DNA of 44,212 bases from Candidatus Thermoplasmatota archaeon (GCA_038884455.1 JAWABU010000012.1:1-44212); one strand, 5' to 3'; positions 15,372-24,230 are shown, counted from the first letter of the stretch. The notes: generated from the sequence alone by a model not told the origin. Translations and numbers: made by a program.

Positions 15372-17039
15372 TTACTCAACAAGAACTTCCAAGGGCATCC
15401 CAAAGATTTTTTCAAACGCCTCACAATCAGCAGAAACACTCCACCGTTCTAACTCACACTGACCATCAACACAGGACAGAATCAATGAAAGAGTATCTTT
15501 TTTCCCTTGTTTCAAACGCACGTTTCGAACAAGATGTGCATGACTACGATCAAGTTTTTCTGCTAATCGAAGAATAAACGATAGAACTGAGACAAGCTGC
15601 TGATCTTTTCGACTTAGTTGCGTCATCATGAAATCCTTCTTTTTCGGCAATTTTTTCCGATGATATCGAACAATGGTCGCCATGATTTCAATCTCGGTTT
15701 GATCAAATCCTAACAACTCTGCATTATTAATAATATAATGAGAATGCAGATGATGACTTCTAAAAGATATGAAATTCCCGATATCATGCAACACTGAGGC
15801 ATACCGCAACAACTCCAATTCAGCATCACCGTACGTATGAAGGCGCAGTTTCTTCGTTTGTTCAAACAATTGAATTGCGATACTTTCAACAGTTCGAGCA
15901 TGCGTCATATTCACATTAAAGAGCTTTGCAAGTTGTAGAACACTGCTCTCACGAACTGATAAGGTGGTCCGGTGTGTATATCCCTCATGTCGTTCTAAAT
16001 AATCAATAATCATACCATGGCGAAGATCTCGATAACTAACGATAAGTTCTTTGATGTTAAAATCTTCCATAAAACAGTCAAGAATTACAGCACCTGGAAT
16101 AATAATATCTGCACGTTCAGGATTAATCCCTGGAACCTCCCGGCGTTTATTCAATGGAATGGTACATAACATCTGAATTGTTTTTTTCAATTCTTTATAA
16201 TTTAACGTCAGATTGTTTTTGATGATATCATGACCATGATACTTAGCGGTGATTTCAGCAAGATTGATAATTGTCCCAGAACTTCCTATTGCCATCTGGA
16301 TGAGTTGTGGATTCACCCGTTCAATAACACGAATCATTTTCTTTTTTACAAATCGTTTCATATCATTATACACAGCCTCAGATATTGGCTTCTCTACGCT
16401 ATCTGATAAAAAAATATCTTTGAGTCGAATAGCTCCAAGACCAAGGCTTTCTAAATCAAAAAAGTTTTTTTGATCACCGATGATAATCTCGGTACTTCCC
16501 CCACCAATATCAATAAAAACCGCGATATTGTTTTGAAGATGTACGCCACTAGAAAGTCCAAAATAGATCAATCGAGCTTCCTCTTTTCCAGAGATAATAC
16601 GAACGTCAACATTTGCCTCTGAGGATAAACGTTGAATAAAATCAAGACGATTGTATGCTTCACGAGCTGTTGATGTTGCAACCGCATGAATCTCAGAGGA
16701 ACCAAAGCCTTTTGCCGCTTCAACAAATTTTTTCACCACTAATACGGCATAGTCAATTGTTTTCTGATTGATATATCCTGTCTTGAAAACTTTTTCACCG
16801 AGTCGAACAGATTCTTTTTCCTCACGTAGAATCGCATACGACTGATTCGGATTAATACGAACAATAATCAACCGTATTGAATTTGTTCCTATGTCAATAA
16901 AGGAAACGACTTTACCGGTCTGCTGTTCAGACGAGGTCGGCAACGAAGCTCCAACGTCCGGTTGAACATTTTTTCGAATAAATCCTTTTTTTTGTCGACT
17001 GCTTTTATTTCTAATTCTCCTATCCCCTCCATGAGACAT
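15372..17039 (-). CDS. ppx: Exopolyphosphatase / Ppx-GppA phosphatase with C-terminal HD domain
   Basis: 555 residues. After a 43-residue non-conserved leader, the ASKHA-fold Ppx/GppA domain begins with VVSFIDIGTNSIRLIIV (44-60). The second phosphate loop is IDIGGGSTEIIIG, and ESLGLGAIRLKDIFL is the family helix. The C-terminal half is an HD domain (YASVLHDIGNFISFRSHHLH, then IVRYHRKKLPKKKD), as in long bacterial Ppx. The expected activity is release of phosphate from polyphosphate ends (or pppGpp hydrolysis in GppA relatives). The ATG at 17039 is preceded by a good AAGGTGATC Shine-Dalgarno sequence, so the start is credible, and the gene overlaps the upstream CHAD-fusion gene by 151 bp in another frame; the leader is the alternate-frame reading of that gene's HD-domain end. 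Confidence 0.93.
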   Translation of the reverse strand: MSHGGDRRIRNKSSRQKKGFIRKNVQPDVGASLPTSSEQQTGKVVSFIDIGTNSIRLIIVRINPNQSYAILREEKESVRLGEKVFKTGYINQKTIDYAVLVVKKFVEAAKGFGSSEIHAVATSTAREAYNRLDFIQRLSSEANVDVRIISGKEEARLIYFGLSSGVHLQNNIAVFIDIGGGSTEIIIGDQKNFFDLESLGLGAIRLKDIFLSDSVEKPISEAVYNDMKRFVKKKMIRVIERVNPQLIQMAIGSSGTIINLAEITAKYHGHDIIKNNLTLNYKELKKTIQMLCTIPLNKRREVPGINPERADIIIPGAVILDCFMEDFNIKELIVSYRDLRHGMIIDYLERHEGYTHRTTLSVRESSVLQLAKLFNVNMTHARTVESIAIQLFEQTKKLRLHTYGDAELELLRYASVLHDIGNFISFRSHHLHSHYIINNAELLGFDQTEIEIMATIVRYHRKKLPKKKDFMMTQLSRKDQQLVSVLSFILRLAEKLDRSHAHLVRNVRLKQGKKDTLSLILSCVDGQCELERWSVSADCEAFEKIFGMPLEVLVE

Positions 17040-19318
17040 TCAATGATCACCTTCTGCTCATAACAAACAATCTGAATATCATGAATCACCGAGGAATGTG
17101 ATACATCTAACGCATCAGCAACACGTAAGAGTGCTGCTAAATATCGTACCTTTTTTTGATCCTCAGAACATAACTCGGTGAAAGGATAATGGGTGCTCTG
17201 TGGCAGTTTTTTTCGATGATACCGAGCAATACACCCGATGATATACCGTTCACGCGTTGAAAATGGAAGTTTCTGATTATTCAAAATTAGTTTTAACGAT
17301 GCTTTATGATGACCAACCTGACCAAGCGACCAACCGATATCATGCAGGAAACCAGCACATTCTAGATAATACCGTTCTTTTTCTCCAAGACCATGGAGGT
17401 CTTGTAAGGCATCAAATAACCGCAATGAAAGCAAGGTTACCTGTTTTGAGTGACGAGGATATTGATCATAGTGGATAGCAATTTTTTCCACAATTTTTTT
17501 CTTCTTTGTTTGGTTCATCTGAGAACGAAATGAATTAAAAAACATCTTTCTCCGATGTGTACTTTCGTAGTGTTCCTCCTCTTCAAGAATCACGTCTAAT
17601 GAAACACCTCGCAGAAACATCTGCGCAAACGATTCAGGTAGTTTTTTTTGCCGGATCGCCTCAGCCGCAGCTATCACATCATATTCAACAAGCCGCTGCT
17701 GAACCGAAAATGGATAGGTATCCACAATCATATACATAGCTCGAGCATCATAATTGCCAGGTCGCCCAACACTACCCGGATTGAGAAATAACACATTTTT
17801 AAACGATTTATTCAGGAAAACATGAGAATGACCGGTGATAATCACATGCGCTCGAGCGATTTCAACTTGTTTCTGCAGATAACTGTCAGGAGATGTTTTT
17901 TCGATAGCCTCATGCTGTGACTCAGGGGTACCGTGATACATCGCAAAAATTTTTTCACCAATCATAAAACGTGACTCTTTTGGTAATTTCTTTAAAAAAT
18001 CGATGTTCTCTTTTGATAAATTCACCCGAGCGTAATGACGAGCGATTTCCTTCACATTATCGTTTTTTATAAGAGATTTTGCTTTATAGTGCAACACCTC
18101 ATCGTCATAATTTCCTAAAATATGAAAACCAGGGAGTTCTCTTAAACACGACACGACTTCATCAGGATATGCACCATATCCAACAGCATCACCTGCATGG
18201 AAAAAAAGTGAAACCTTTTGTTCTTGTGCATCTCGAATAACCGCTGAAAGAGCATGTAGATTCCCATGCACATCAGAAAGAAACGCAAGCCTCGTCCGAT
18301 ACTCTGTGGGAAAAATAAAACGATACGTGACAAAATCAGAAAACTCATCAAACCATTTACTGTCCCTCAGCTGATGCCAGGTGGTAGTAAGTTCTGCAAA
18401 TTGTTCCTGTCGTTTTTCTCGAATATAATACAGAAACAATAACAGTCCTCGTTCTATATTGGTGATGGTCTCAATTGGTATTTTGTTGAGTAACATTTTT
18501 TCTTTTTCAACGTCAATAAAAGTCGGGATGTATTCAATCCACACGTCATAATCATGCAGTAATCCTAAACTGTCCTGGAGATTTTTCACCACATCAAGCT
18601 TATTTTTTACTAACTCATCTGCATAGAGTGGTTGAAAAATTTCAAGCGTGTACCGCAGTCGTTTTGCGGCAATTCGTAGTTTATGATGTTTTTTAACCGC
18701 GGTTTCATCTTCAAGACAGGAACTTAGTTTTATGAATTCCTTATATCTCTTTTTAATTCTTTTATGCGCGTCGATAAAAATATCTACCGGGAGATCTCCT
18801 ATCTCAAACTTTTGAGAACAATCATACAACTTTGAACATGCATCCTTCATCTCACAAAGAATATTGTGTTGTTTTAACTCATCCAGCGTTTTTTCAACAG
18901 ATTTCTGGAGCTCCTCTCGATACTGACGATGATGCTGTACAAGATATTCTACACCTGGGCGCATATTTTCTTCAGGAAGTTTTAACAGCAGTTGAGCTAG
19001 AAATTCTATTTGAACGTCAGTATCACGAGCAACGCCAAGTGATCGAGTGATGTTTTTAATAGCAGTGTTCCATCGTTTCCATTCTGAAGCTGAAAAAACA
19101 TCTTTAAATACGAATAGAGCAGCACGAATACGCCGAGATGTCACCCGGAGCTTATGAACAAATTCTATATCATGTTCTTGATAACCGCTTTGAATGATCT
19201 GTTCCATCGTTTCAACAAAGCGATTCAGCGATGCTCCGGCAAACCGTGTATCATATCGATCTGGTGATGTTCTATCCTCTGATGACATAAGAACTGTTTC
19301 GTGATTATTCACGTTCAT
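16889..19318 (-). CDS. CHAD - metallophosphoesterase - HD triple-domain fusion protein
   Basis: 809 residues with three recognisable parts. (1) A CHAD domain, about 25-310: FVHKLRVTSRRIRAALFVFK (53-72) and HHKLRIAAKRLRYTLEIF (211-228) are the paired His/Lys/Arg-rich helices that bind polyphosphate. (2) A calcineurin-like phosphoesterase, about 343-540: SDVHGN (348-353), HAGDAVGYG (374-382), GNYDDE (402-407, Tyr where GNHD is usual), YHGTPES (461-467), GHSHV (496-500), resembling YfcE/MJ0936-type enzymes. (3) An HD domain, about 605-795, like the Ppx C-terminus: FLHDIGWSLGQVGHHKASL, ARYHRKKLPQ. It starts inside the ppk stop region (14-bp overlap; GAGG about 8 nt before ATG) and overlaps ppx downstream. 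Likely role (inference): docks on polyphosphate beside Ppk and Ppx and hydrolyses a phosphodiester or phosphomonoester. Confidence 0.88.
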   Translation of the reverse strand: MNVNNHETVLMSSEDRTSPDRYDTRFAGASLNRFVETMEQIIQSGYQEHDIEFVHKLRVTSRRIRAALFVFKDVFSASEWKRWNTAIKNITRSLGVARDTDVQIEFLAQLLLKLPEENMRPGVEYLVQHHRQYREELQKSVEKTLDELKQHNILCEMKDACSKLYDCSQKFEIGDLPVDIFIDAHKRIKKRYKEFIKLSSCLEDETAVKKHHKLRIAAKRLRYTLEIFQPLYADELVKNKLDVVKNLQDSLGLLHDYDVWIEYIPTFIDVEKEKMLLNKIPIETITNIERGLLLFLYYIREKRQEQFAELTTTWHQLRDSKWFDEFSDFVTYRFIFPTEYRTRLAFLSDVHGNLHALSAVIRDAQEQKVSLFFHAGDAVGYGAYPDEVVSCLRELPGFHILGNYDDEVLHYKAKSLIKNDNVKEIARHYARVNLSKENIDFLKKLPKESRFMIGEKIFAMYHGTPESQHEAIEKTSPDSYLQKQVEIARAHVIITGHSHVFLNKSFKNVLFLNPGSVGRPGNYDARAMYMIVDTYPFSVQQRLVEYDVIAAAEAIRQKKLPESFAQMFLRGVSLDVILEEEEHYESTHRRKMFFNSFRSQMNQTKKKKIVEKIAIHYDQYPRHSKQVTLLSLRLFDALQDLHGLGEKERYYLECAGFLHDIGWSLGQVGHHKASLKLILNNQKLPFSTRERYIIGCIARYHRKKLPQSTHYPFTELCSEDQKKVRYLAALLRVADALDVSHSSVIHDIQIVCYEQKVIIECLMEGIGELEIKAVDKKKDLFEKMFNRTLELRCRPRLNSRPVKSFPLLT

Positions 19319-21518
19319 GCCATATGCCTCGATGATCCACTAACCATTGTTGAGAATTCAACATTTCTTTATCATCTGTTGGATGGACCCGCACGTACAC
19401 GCCATCAGGAAGTAAACGACGGGCTTTAACGGTGTCCTTCAGATGAATCTGCAACATATGGGTAAGAATCGCTTTCCGTAATCGGGGATCAGGAACAGGA
19501 AATAACACCTCAACACGGCGATCAAGATTCCGAGGCATCATATCAGCACTTCCGATGATCAGTTCATCATTTCCTCCATTTCTAAAATAATACATCCGAG
19601 CATGCTCTAAAAATCGTCCGATAATTGATATTTCAGTAATATTTTCGCTAATATCCTTAATTCCTGGTCGAAGACAACATAATCCTCGAACATTCAAATC
19701 AATTTTAACACCGGCCATTGACGCACGGTATAATGCTTTGATAATCTCAGCGTCGACAAGTCCATTCATCTTCAACGCAATATATCCATTTCCTTCTTTT
19801 TTATGAATCTCAATCTCACGTTCAATACGACGGATCATCTCGCGACGGATCATCTTCGGAGCGACAATCAACGTTGAATATTCATCCTTAGAGGAATACC
19901 CAGTTAATGAGTTAAACAGATCAGAAAGATCAGCACCAACAGCAGGATTACACGTAAAATATCCTAAATCTCCATACACCCGTGCAGTAATCTCATTGTA
20001 ATTACCAGTGCCAATATGACAAAAACGAATAATCTTATCTCCTTCTTTCTTCACCACTAAACAAATTTTTGCATGAACCTTTAAATCAACTAATCCATAC
20101 ACAACATGGACTCCGGCTTGTTCTAACGACCGCGCCCAGTTGATGTTATTTTCTTCATCAAATTTTGCTTTTAATTCAACAAGCACCGTCACGTCTTTAC
20201 CATTTTGCCGAGCCTCCATAAGGACGTCAATGATTGGAGATTTCTTTGCAATACGATACATCGTAATTTTAATTGCTAACACATTGCGATCATTTGCTGC
20301 TTGTTTCAAAAAATTAATAAAAATATTGAAACTGTCATAGGGATGATAGAGGACAAAATCTTTTTTTGTCAGTGCATCTAAAATATTTCTATCTTCGCGA
20401 AGCTCAGGAGGGGTAAACGGTAAAAATGGCGTATCCTTCAATGCAGGTCGATCAATCCGTAACAACTGCCAGAGATCAACCAATCCAAGCGGTCGGTTCA
20501 CTGGATAGACAAAATCGTGAGATAGTCCAAGATTTTTCATAAAAAGAGCTTGGAGTTGCTGCGGCATTGACCCATCGACCATAAGGCAAACAGGAGAGCC
20601 AACCTTCCGGGTCTCGATACTTTCTTCAATGGCTGTTAATAAATCTGCTGCTTGATCCATTGAAATTGAAATCTCTGCATCACGAATGACTCGAAAACTA
20701 TATGCTCCAACGATGTCTAAGCCAGGGAATAACACTTCTAAATTTGTTGCAATTAAATCTTCAAGCAATACATACTCCAAAGGAATTACTTCTTGTTCAT
20801 TGTGAAGTTGATTTTTTTCTTCATTTTGCTCACTTGGAACAGGCACGAAACGAGGAAACAAATCTGAAGATATTTTTACACGCGCATATTTCTCCTGGTT
20901 TTTTGCATCTCTGATAACGACTGCAAGATTTAAACTTAGATTAGATAAAAAAGGAAAAGGATGTGAAAAATCTAAAGCAAGTGGTGTTAATGTTGGGAAA
21001 ATCATCTGTTCAAAATATTTTTTCAACGCTGTTTTTTGTTTTTTTGAAAGCTTCTGAACCTTTTTTATATAGATTCCTTCTTTTTCTAAGTCTGAAACGA
21101 TTTCATTCCAGCAGTTCTCATATCGTTCAAAGAGCTGCGATACCTCTTTTCTGATTGTTTTTAGTTGTTCAGTCGTTGTCATACCATCAAGGGGAACTTT
21201 TAAAGCACCTCGAGATAATTGACGTTTCAAACCAGACACCCGTACCATGAAAAACTCATCGATATTACTCCCGCAGATAGCTAAAAATTTTGCTCGTTCC
21301 AGTAACGGATGAGTTTTATCGCACGCCTCTTCAAAAATACGTTCATTGAGCCGGAGCCAACTCAACTCTCGGTTAATATACAATGCAGGATCATCGAGTA
21401 CGTTATCTTGAACGCTGCGTTGTTCTAATTGATCTTCAAGTTCATCAATCGGTATAACTTTTTTCTGGATGAGACTTAACTCAGGATCTTCGTTCATTTT
21501 TAATGAATCTCGGTTCAT
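19305..21518 (-). CDS. ppk: Polyphosphate kinase Ppk1
   Basis: About 737 residues; Ppk1 reversibly makes polyphosphate from ATP. N domain: YINRELSWLRLNERIFEEA and the AICGSNIDEFFMVRVSGL signature. Head domain: TPLALDFSHPFPFLSNLSLN. Catalytic C1 domain: LAIKITMYRIAKKSPIIDVL and VDLKVHAKICLVV, whose His (about residue 482) corresponds to the phosphorylated His of E. coli Ppk. C2 domain: HIGTGNYNEITARVYGDLGY and a second His in FLEHARMYYF. All catalytic features are present. I choose ATG 21518 because the TATA-like TTTAAAATTA (about 21552-21560) would start RNA near 21530, downstream of the in-frame TTG at 21533. The stop codon overlaps the CHAD fusion gene. Ppk1 is uncommon in archaea, though known in several lineages. 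Confidence 0.95.
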   Translation of the reverse strand: MNRDSLKMNEDPELSLIQKKVIPIDELEDQLEQRSVQDNVLDDPALYINRELSWLRLNERIFEEACDKTHPLLERAKFLAICGSNIDEFFMVRVSGLKRQLSRGALKVPLDGMTTTEQLKTIRKEVSQLFERYENCWNEIVSDLEKEGIYIKKVQKLSKKQKTALKKYFEQMIFPTLTPLALDFSHPFPFLSNLSLNLAVVIRDAKNQEKYARVKISSDLFPRFVPVPSEQNEEKNQLHNEQEVIPLEYVLLEDLIATNLEVLFPGLDIVGAYSFRVIRDAEISISMDQAADLLTAIEESIETRKVGSPVCLMVDGSMPQQLQALFMKNLGLSHDFVYPVNRPLGLVDLWQLLRIDRPALKDTPFLPFTPPELREDRNILDALTKKDFVLYHPYDSFNIFINFLKQAANDRNVLAIKITMYRIAKKSPIIDVLMEARQNGKDVTVLVELKAKFDEENNINWARSLEQAGVHVVYGLVDLKVHAKICLVVKKEGDKIIRFCHIGTGNYNEITARVYGDLGYFTCNPAVGADLSDLFNSLTGYSSKDEYSTLIVAPKMIRREMIRRIEREIEIHKKEGNGYIALKMNGLVDAEIIKALYRASMAGVKIDLNVRGLCCLRPGIKDISENITEISIIGRFLEHARMYYFRNGGNDELIIGSADMMPRNLDRRVEVLFPVPDPRLRKAILTHMLQIHLKDTVKARRLLPDGVYVRVHPTDDKEMLNSQQWLVDHRGIWHERE

Positions 21519-21549
21519 AGTGATCAATACCAACTCTACATACCAATGA

Positions 21550-21584
21550 TAATTTTAAATGTATTGAACATAGTCTATATAGAG
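21550..21584 (-). promoter_or_regulatory. Promoter and candidate phosphate operator of ppk
   Basis: On the minus strand TATAGACTATGTTCAATACA (21560-21579) is followed directly by the TATA-like TTTAAAATTA (21550-21559), and CTCTATA extends the motif upstream. It agrees with the KaiC-like gene promoter over about 22 of 26 positions and has the same spacing as the pstCA1 promoter. It overlaps the 3' end of the CYTH gene. Confidence 0.6.
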
Positions 21585-22129
21585 ATGACATGTATTGAAT
21601 TTCTGTCTTTTTTTGAATAGTATTGAACAACATCATAAAAATTCCAGGGTTTGCAATCTGCTTTGTTAAACCCTAACTTCCGAGCGCACTCATAGATACT
21701 TGTTTTGGTTTCCGCCTCAATTTCAAGAAACGGAGGAATATATGAAAATTCATCCGTGTGAATATCTATCTCACAGAGGATATTATTATATTTGTAACTG
21801 ATACGGTGCTTATGAACTGTTAATAATTGTTGAAATCCAAGATATTCTAAGATTGTTTTCATATTCTCAAAATCTGAGATTTCCACTTCGTATTCCTGCA
21901 TGACCTTCATGGATATATCATGCACCGATTGTTTTAACGTAAGCAAGGTCTTTGATCCTTTTTTCCTCAAACGTAATAGATTTTTATTTTTTGTTAATCG
22001 CTGATCTGGAAAATCAAAAAAAACAGTAACAATCAAACCATCGAATATCTTTTGTGCTCCGAGGGATAATAATTTTTGTTCTACAATTTTTTGATTGATC
22101 TCAAGAATTTTTACTTCGATTTCTTTCAT
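21575..22129 (-). CDS. CYTH-domain protein (triphosphate tunnel fold)
   Basis: 184 residues covering one CYTH domain. It opens MKEIEVKILEI with the E-x-E-x-K motif (Glu3, Glu5, Lys7) that lines the triphosphate tunnel. Further family features are LRLRKKGSKTLLTLKQ (Arg/Lys cluster), EYEVEISDFENM, HRISYKYNNILCEIDIHTD and FLEIEAETKTSIYECARKLG. Enzymes of this fold include class IV adenylyl cyclases, thiamine triphosphatases and inorganic tripolyphosphatases. Given Ppk, Ppx and CHAD neighbours (CYTH and CHAD are often found together), a tripolyphosphatase or polyphosphate-binding role is the best guess. It lies between the AbrB-PhoU regulator and ppk on the same strand. Confidence 0.88.
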   Translation of the reverse strand: MKEIEVKILEINQKIVEQKLLSLGAQKIFDGLIVTVFFDFPDQRLTKNKNLLRLRKKGSKTLLTLKQSVHDISMKVMQEYEVEISDFENMKTILEYLGFQQLLTVHKHRISYKYNNILCEIDIHTDEFSYIPPFLEIEAETKTSIYECARKLGFNKADCKPWNFYDVVQYYSKKDRNSIHVISI

Positions 22130-22177
22130 ATCATATCCAAGAATCGAAAAAGTTATTAAATATATATCGAAAATAAG

Positions 22178-23185
22178 CTATTTATCTTCACCACTGAGAT
22201 AGTTAATAACTGTTTCAGAAATATTTTCAGAATATTCTCCAATTCTTCGGATACTTTCTGTAAGATAACCGACTGAGAGTGCAACAGAACTTCTTTGTTT
22301 CAATGCAAGCGTATTAATTTCAGCACAGAGATTTTCTAATTTTTCGACAGTTTCTATATTGTCATTTGATGCCTTAATATCTTTTCTAAAAAAAGAGGTG
22401 ATACTTTTGTTAAATATTTCAAGCGAGAGCATTGCAGCCTGAATGATCTGTTCCATATTTTTTTTATCAAGATTACTTTCAAGAACTGTTGGAATGTTTT
22501 CTGATATTTTAACAGTATGGTCACCGATCCGTTCAATAATCCTGCTAATCAAATAGCAGGTTGACGAAAATTTTGTAGTAATATTCATTTTTTCAGCAAG
22601 ATTTACATTTTGTAAGAGGATATTATGCTGGCGAGCAACAAGCCAGTTTAACCGGTCAACTTCATTTTCACGAGAAATAATTTCTTGTGCAATCTCGCTA
22701 TTTCTAATTTGTAATGCACGAATAGCATCTTCATGCATTCCTTTTACAATAATATGCATTCTTTTAATAGTTCTATCAAAAGGCATTTCTGTTGGATTAA
22801 GAAGATCTTTTAGGACAACCATAGTATCTGTTTCTTCAACAACTTCCTGACCGATTGCCATTTGCGTAAACGTACGAATAACGCGCCGAATCGAAGGGGA
22901 CATACGATGTTGTGTTGTTATTTTTATGAGTGTAAAACCAGCGATATACGCTCCAATAAGACGGCGAAGTAAGAAATTTTGTTGACTTTCTTCAGGTATA
23001 TTGATTTCTTTAATTTTTTGTATAGATTCTTGCGTCATCTTTGGGGTGATCAAAAGCGTTCCATCAGATTGCATAAAAATACCTAGTGGATCATTTTTTT
23101 TGATTTTTAATGACTTAATCCATTCTTTGGGTAGGGTCATAACATACGAAGATCCACCGGTAACTTGCACACGTCGAACATCCAT
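22178..23185 (-). CDS. Phosphate regulator: SpoVT/AbrB DNA-binding domain fused to PhoU domains
   Basis: About 335 residues. The N-terminus, MDVRRVQVTGGSSYVMTLPK, continues EWIKSLKIKKNDPLGI: a swapped-hairpin AbrB/MazE-type DNA-binding domain as found in archaeal PhoU-family regulators. The rest (about 80-335) is helical with two PhoU repeats, including CYLISRIIERIGDHTVKISEN (Glu-x-x-x-Asp-His) and YLTESIRRIGEYSENISETV (Asp-His replaced by Glu-Tyr). Such proteins are predicted transcription regulators of phosphate genes. It is transcribed divergently from the second pst operon, the classical place for a local regulator. The start may be 23185 (ATG, MDVRR) or 23197; a TATA-like TTTTATTAATAC near 23213-23224 favours the inner one. 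It is the obvious candidate to bind the TATAGA motif, but this is inference. Confidence 0.88.
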   Translation of the reverse strand: MDVRRVQVTGGSSYVMTLPKEWIKSLKIKKNDPLGIFMQSDGTLLITPKMTQESIQKIKEINIPEESQQNFLLRRLIGAYIAGFTLIKITTQHRMSPSIRRVIRTFTQMAIGQEVVEETDTMVVLKDLLNPTEMPFDRTIKRMHIIVKGMHEDAIRALQIRNSEIAQEIISRENEVDRLNWLVARQHNILLQNVNLAEKMNITTKFSSTCYLISRIIERIGDHTVKISENIPTVLESNLDKKNMEQIIQAAMLSLEIFNKSITSFFRKDIKASNDNIETVEKLENLCAEINTLALKQRSSVALSVGYLTESIRRIGEYSENISETVINYLSGEDK

Positions 23186-23197
23186 AAGTATTCTCAT

Positions 23198-23321
23198 TCC
23201 TATAGATACATCAGGTATTAATAAAATTTTCTATAGCACTATATTGAAATTATATTTCTATATATAACAATATAGTATATGTAGGTAAAGTATATATTAA
23301 TTTGAAAAGGTGTAAGGTTGG
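23198..23321. promoter_or_regulatory. Divergent regulator/pstS2 promoter region with CTATAG motifs
   Basis: The region contains TATAGCACTATATTGA (23232-23247, plus strand), which matches the pilin-promoter motif TATAGAACTATATTCA at 14 of 16 positions, further CTATATATA and AATATAGTATA elements (23258-23278), and CTATAG at 23200-23205. AAAGTATATATTAA (about 23287-23300) is a good TATA box for pstS2. It would place the RNA start next to the GTG at 23322, suggesting a leaderless message. Confidence 0.55.
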
Positions 23322-24215
23322 GTGATTTATATAAACGATAACAACAAATTTGGAAAAATGTTAGTGATAAGCCTTATAGCAACCCTGCTGATAGCTGTCG
23401 TCGCACTCAGCGGTTGCACCGGACCAGAAACAACTCCCGAAAAACCAGAGACATTAGCAATCGTTGTCGTCGGCCGTGACAGCGCATCGGGAACCAGAGA
23501 ATTCTTCTGGGAACACGTCATGAAAAAAGAAAATTTCACAACCACAATGCTTGAAAAAAATTCAAACGGAGCAGTCTATCAAACCGTTTCATCAACAAAA
23601 GGAGCAATAGGGTATGTAGGTCTTGGATATCTCGATGAAAACGTAAAAGCACTAAAAATCAACGGCGTTGAACCAACCATAGCAAATGTCATCGCAGGTA
23701 CCTATCCAATATCACGAGCTCTCAATATGTTTACCAATGGAGAACCAACTGGAATAGCAGCAGAATTTCTCAAATATCTCGACAGCGATGAAGGCCAAGC
23801 AATTGTAGAAAAAGAGGGTTTCGTCCCAAAAACTTCAACAGGAGCATACAGCAAAACAGAAGGTCTTACAGGTAGTATTACTATTGTCGGCTCAACAACC
23901 GTATTACCGATTGCTCAACTAGCTGCAGAAGAATTCAACGATCTGTATGGAGCAACCCTCGTAGCAGTCAGTGGAGGAGGATCCAGCGTTGGTATACAAT
24001 CAGTCGGCGAAGGTTCAGCAACAATTGGTATGGCATCTCGAGAACTCAAATCAAGTGAAGCAACAAAATACCCAAACCTCGTCAAACATGTTGTATGTAA
24101 CGATGGAATCGCGATCATTGTCCATCCAACGAATAATTATGTCAATGATCTAACCCTAGAACAACTGAAATCGATATATAAAGGAATAAACACAACCTGG
24201 AATGAGTTTATCTAA
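23322..24215 (+). CDS. pstS: PstS phosphate-binding lipoprotein, apparently circularly permuted
   Basis: 297 residues from GTG 23322 (alternative ATG 23358; the longer form supplies the Lys before the hydrophobic core). The signal peptide ends in the lipobox ALSGC with Cys32. The domain order is inverted compared with PstS. Residues 45-169 correspond to the normal C-terminal half (VVVGRDSASGTREFF, GAIGYVGLGYLDENVKAL, GEPTGIAAEFLKYLDSDEGQ, EGFVPK). After a linker (170-183), residues 184-297 correspond to the normal N-terminal half (GSITIVGSTTVLPIAQLAAE, SGGGSSVGI, GMASRELKSSE, CNDGIAIIVHPT, LTLEQLKSIYKGINTTWNEF). The normal chain would run from TWNEF straight into the VVVGRDSASG strand. Each element occurs once, so this is a permutation and not a duplication. 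All phosphate-contacting motifs are kept, so function is plausible. It is the first gene of the second pst locus. Confidence 0.9.
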   Translation: MIYINDNNKFGKMLVISLIATLLIAVVALSGCTGPETTPEKPETLAIVVVGRDSASGTREFFWEHVMKKENFTTTMLEKNSNGAVYQTVSSTKGAIGYVGLGYLDENVKALKINGVEPTIANVIAGTYPISRALNMFTNGEPTGIAAEFLKYLDSDEGQAIVEKEGFVPKTSTGAYSKTEGLTGSITIVGSTTVLPIAQLAAEEFNDLYGATLVAVSGGGSSVGIQSVGEGSATIGMASRELKSSEATKYPNLVKHVVCNDGIAIIVHPTNNYVNDLTLEQLKSIYKGINTTWNEFI

Positions 24216-24230
24216 TCAGTATCTTAGACG

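Noticed and set aside
23322-24215. PstS2 as a truncated or frameshifted pseudogene
   Set aside because: The frame is open from signal peptide to stop, both halves carry intact motifs once each, and the gene has a good promoter; permutation explains it better than decay.
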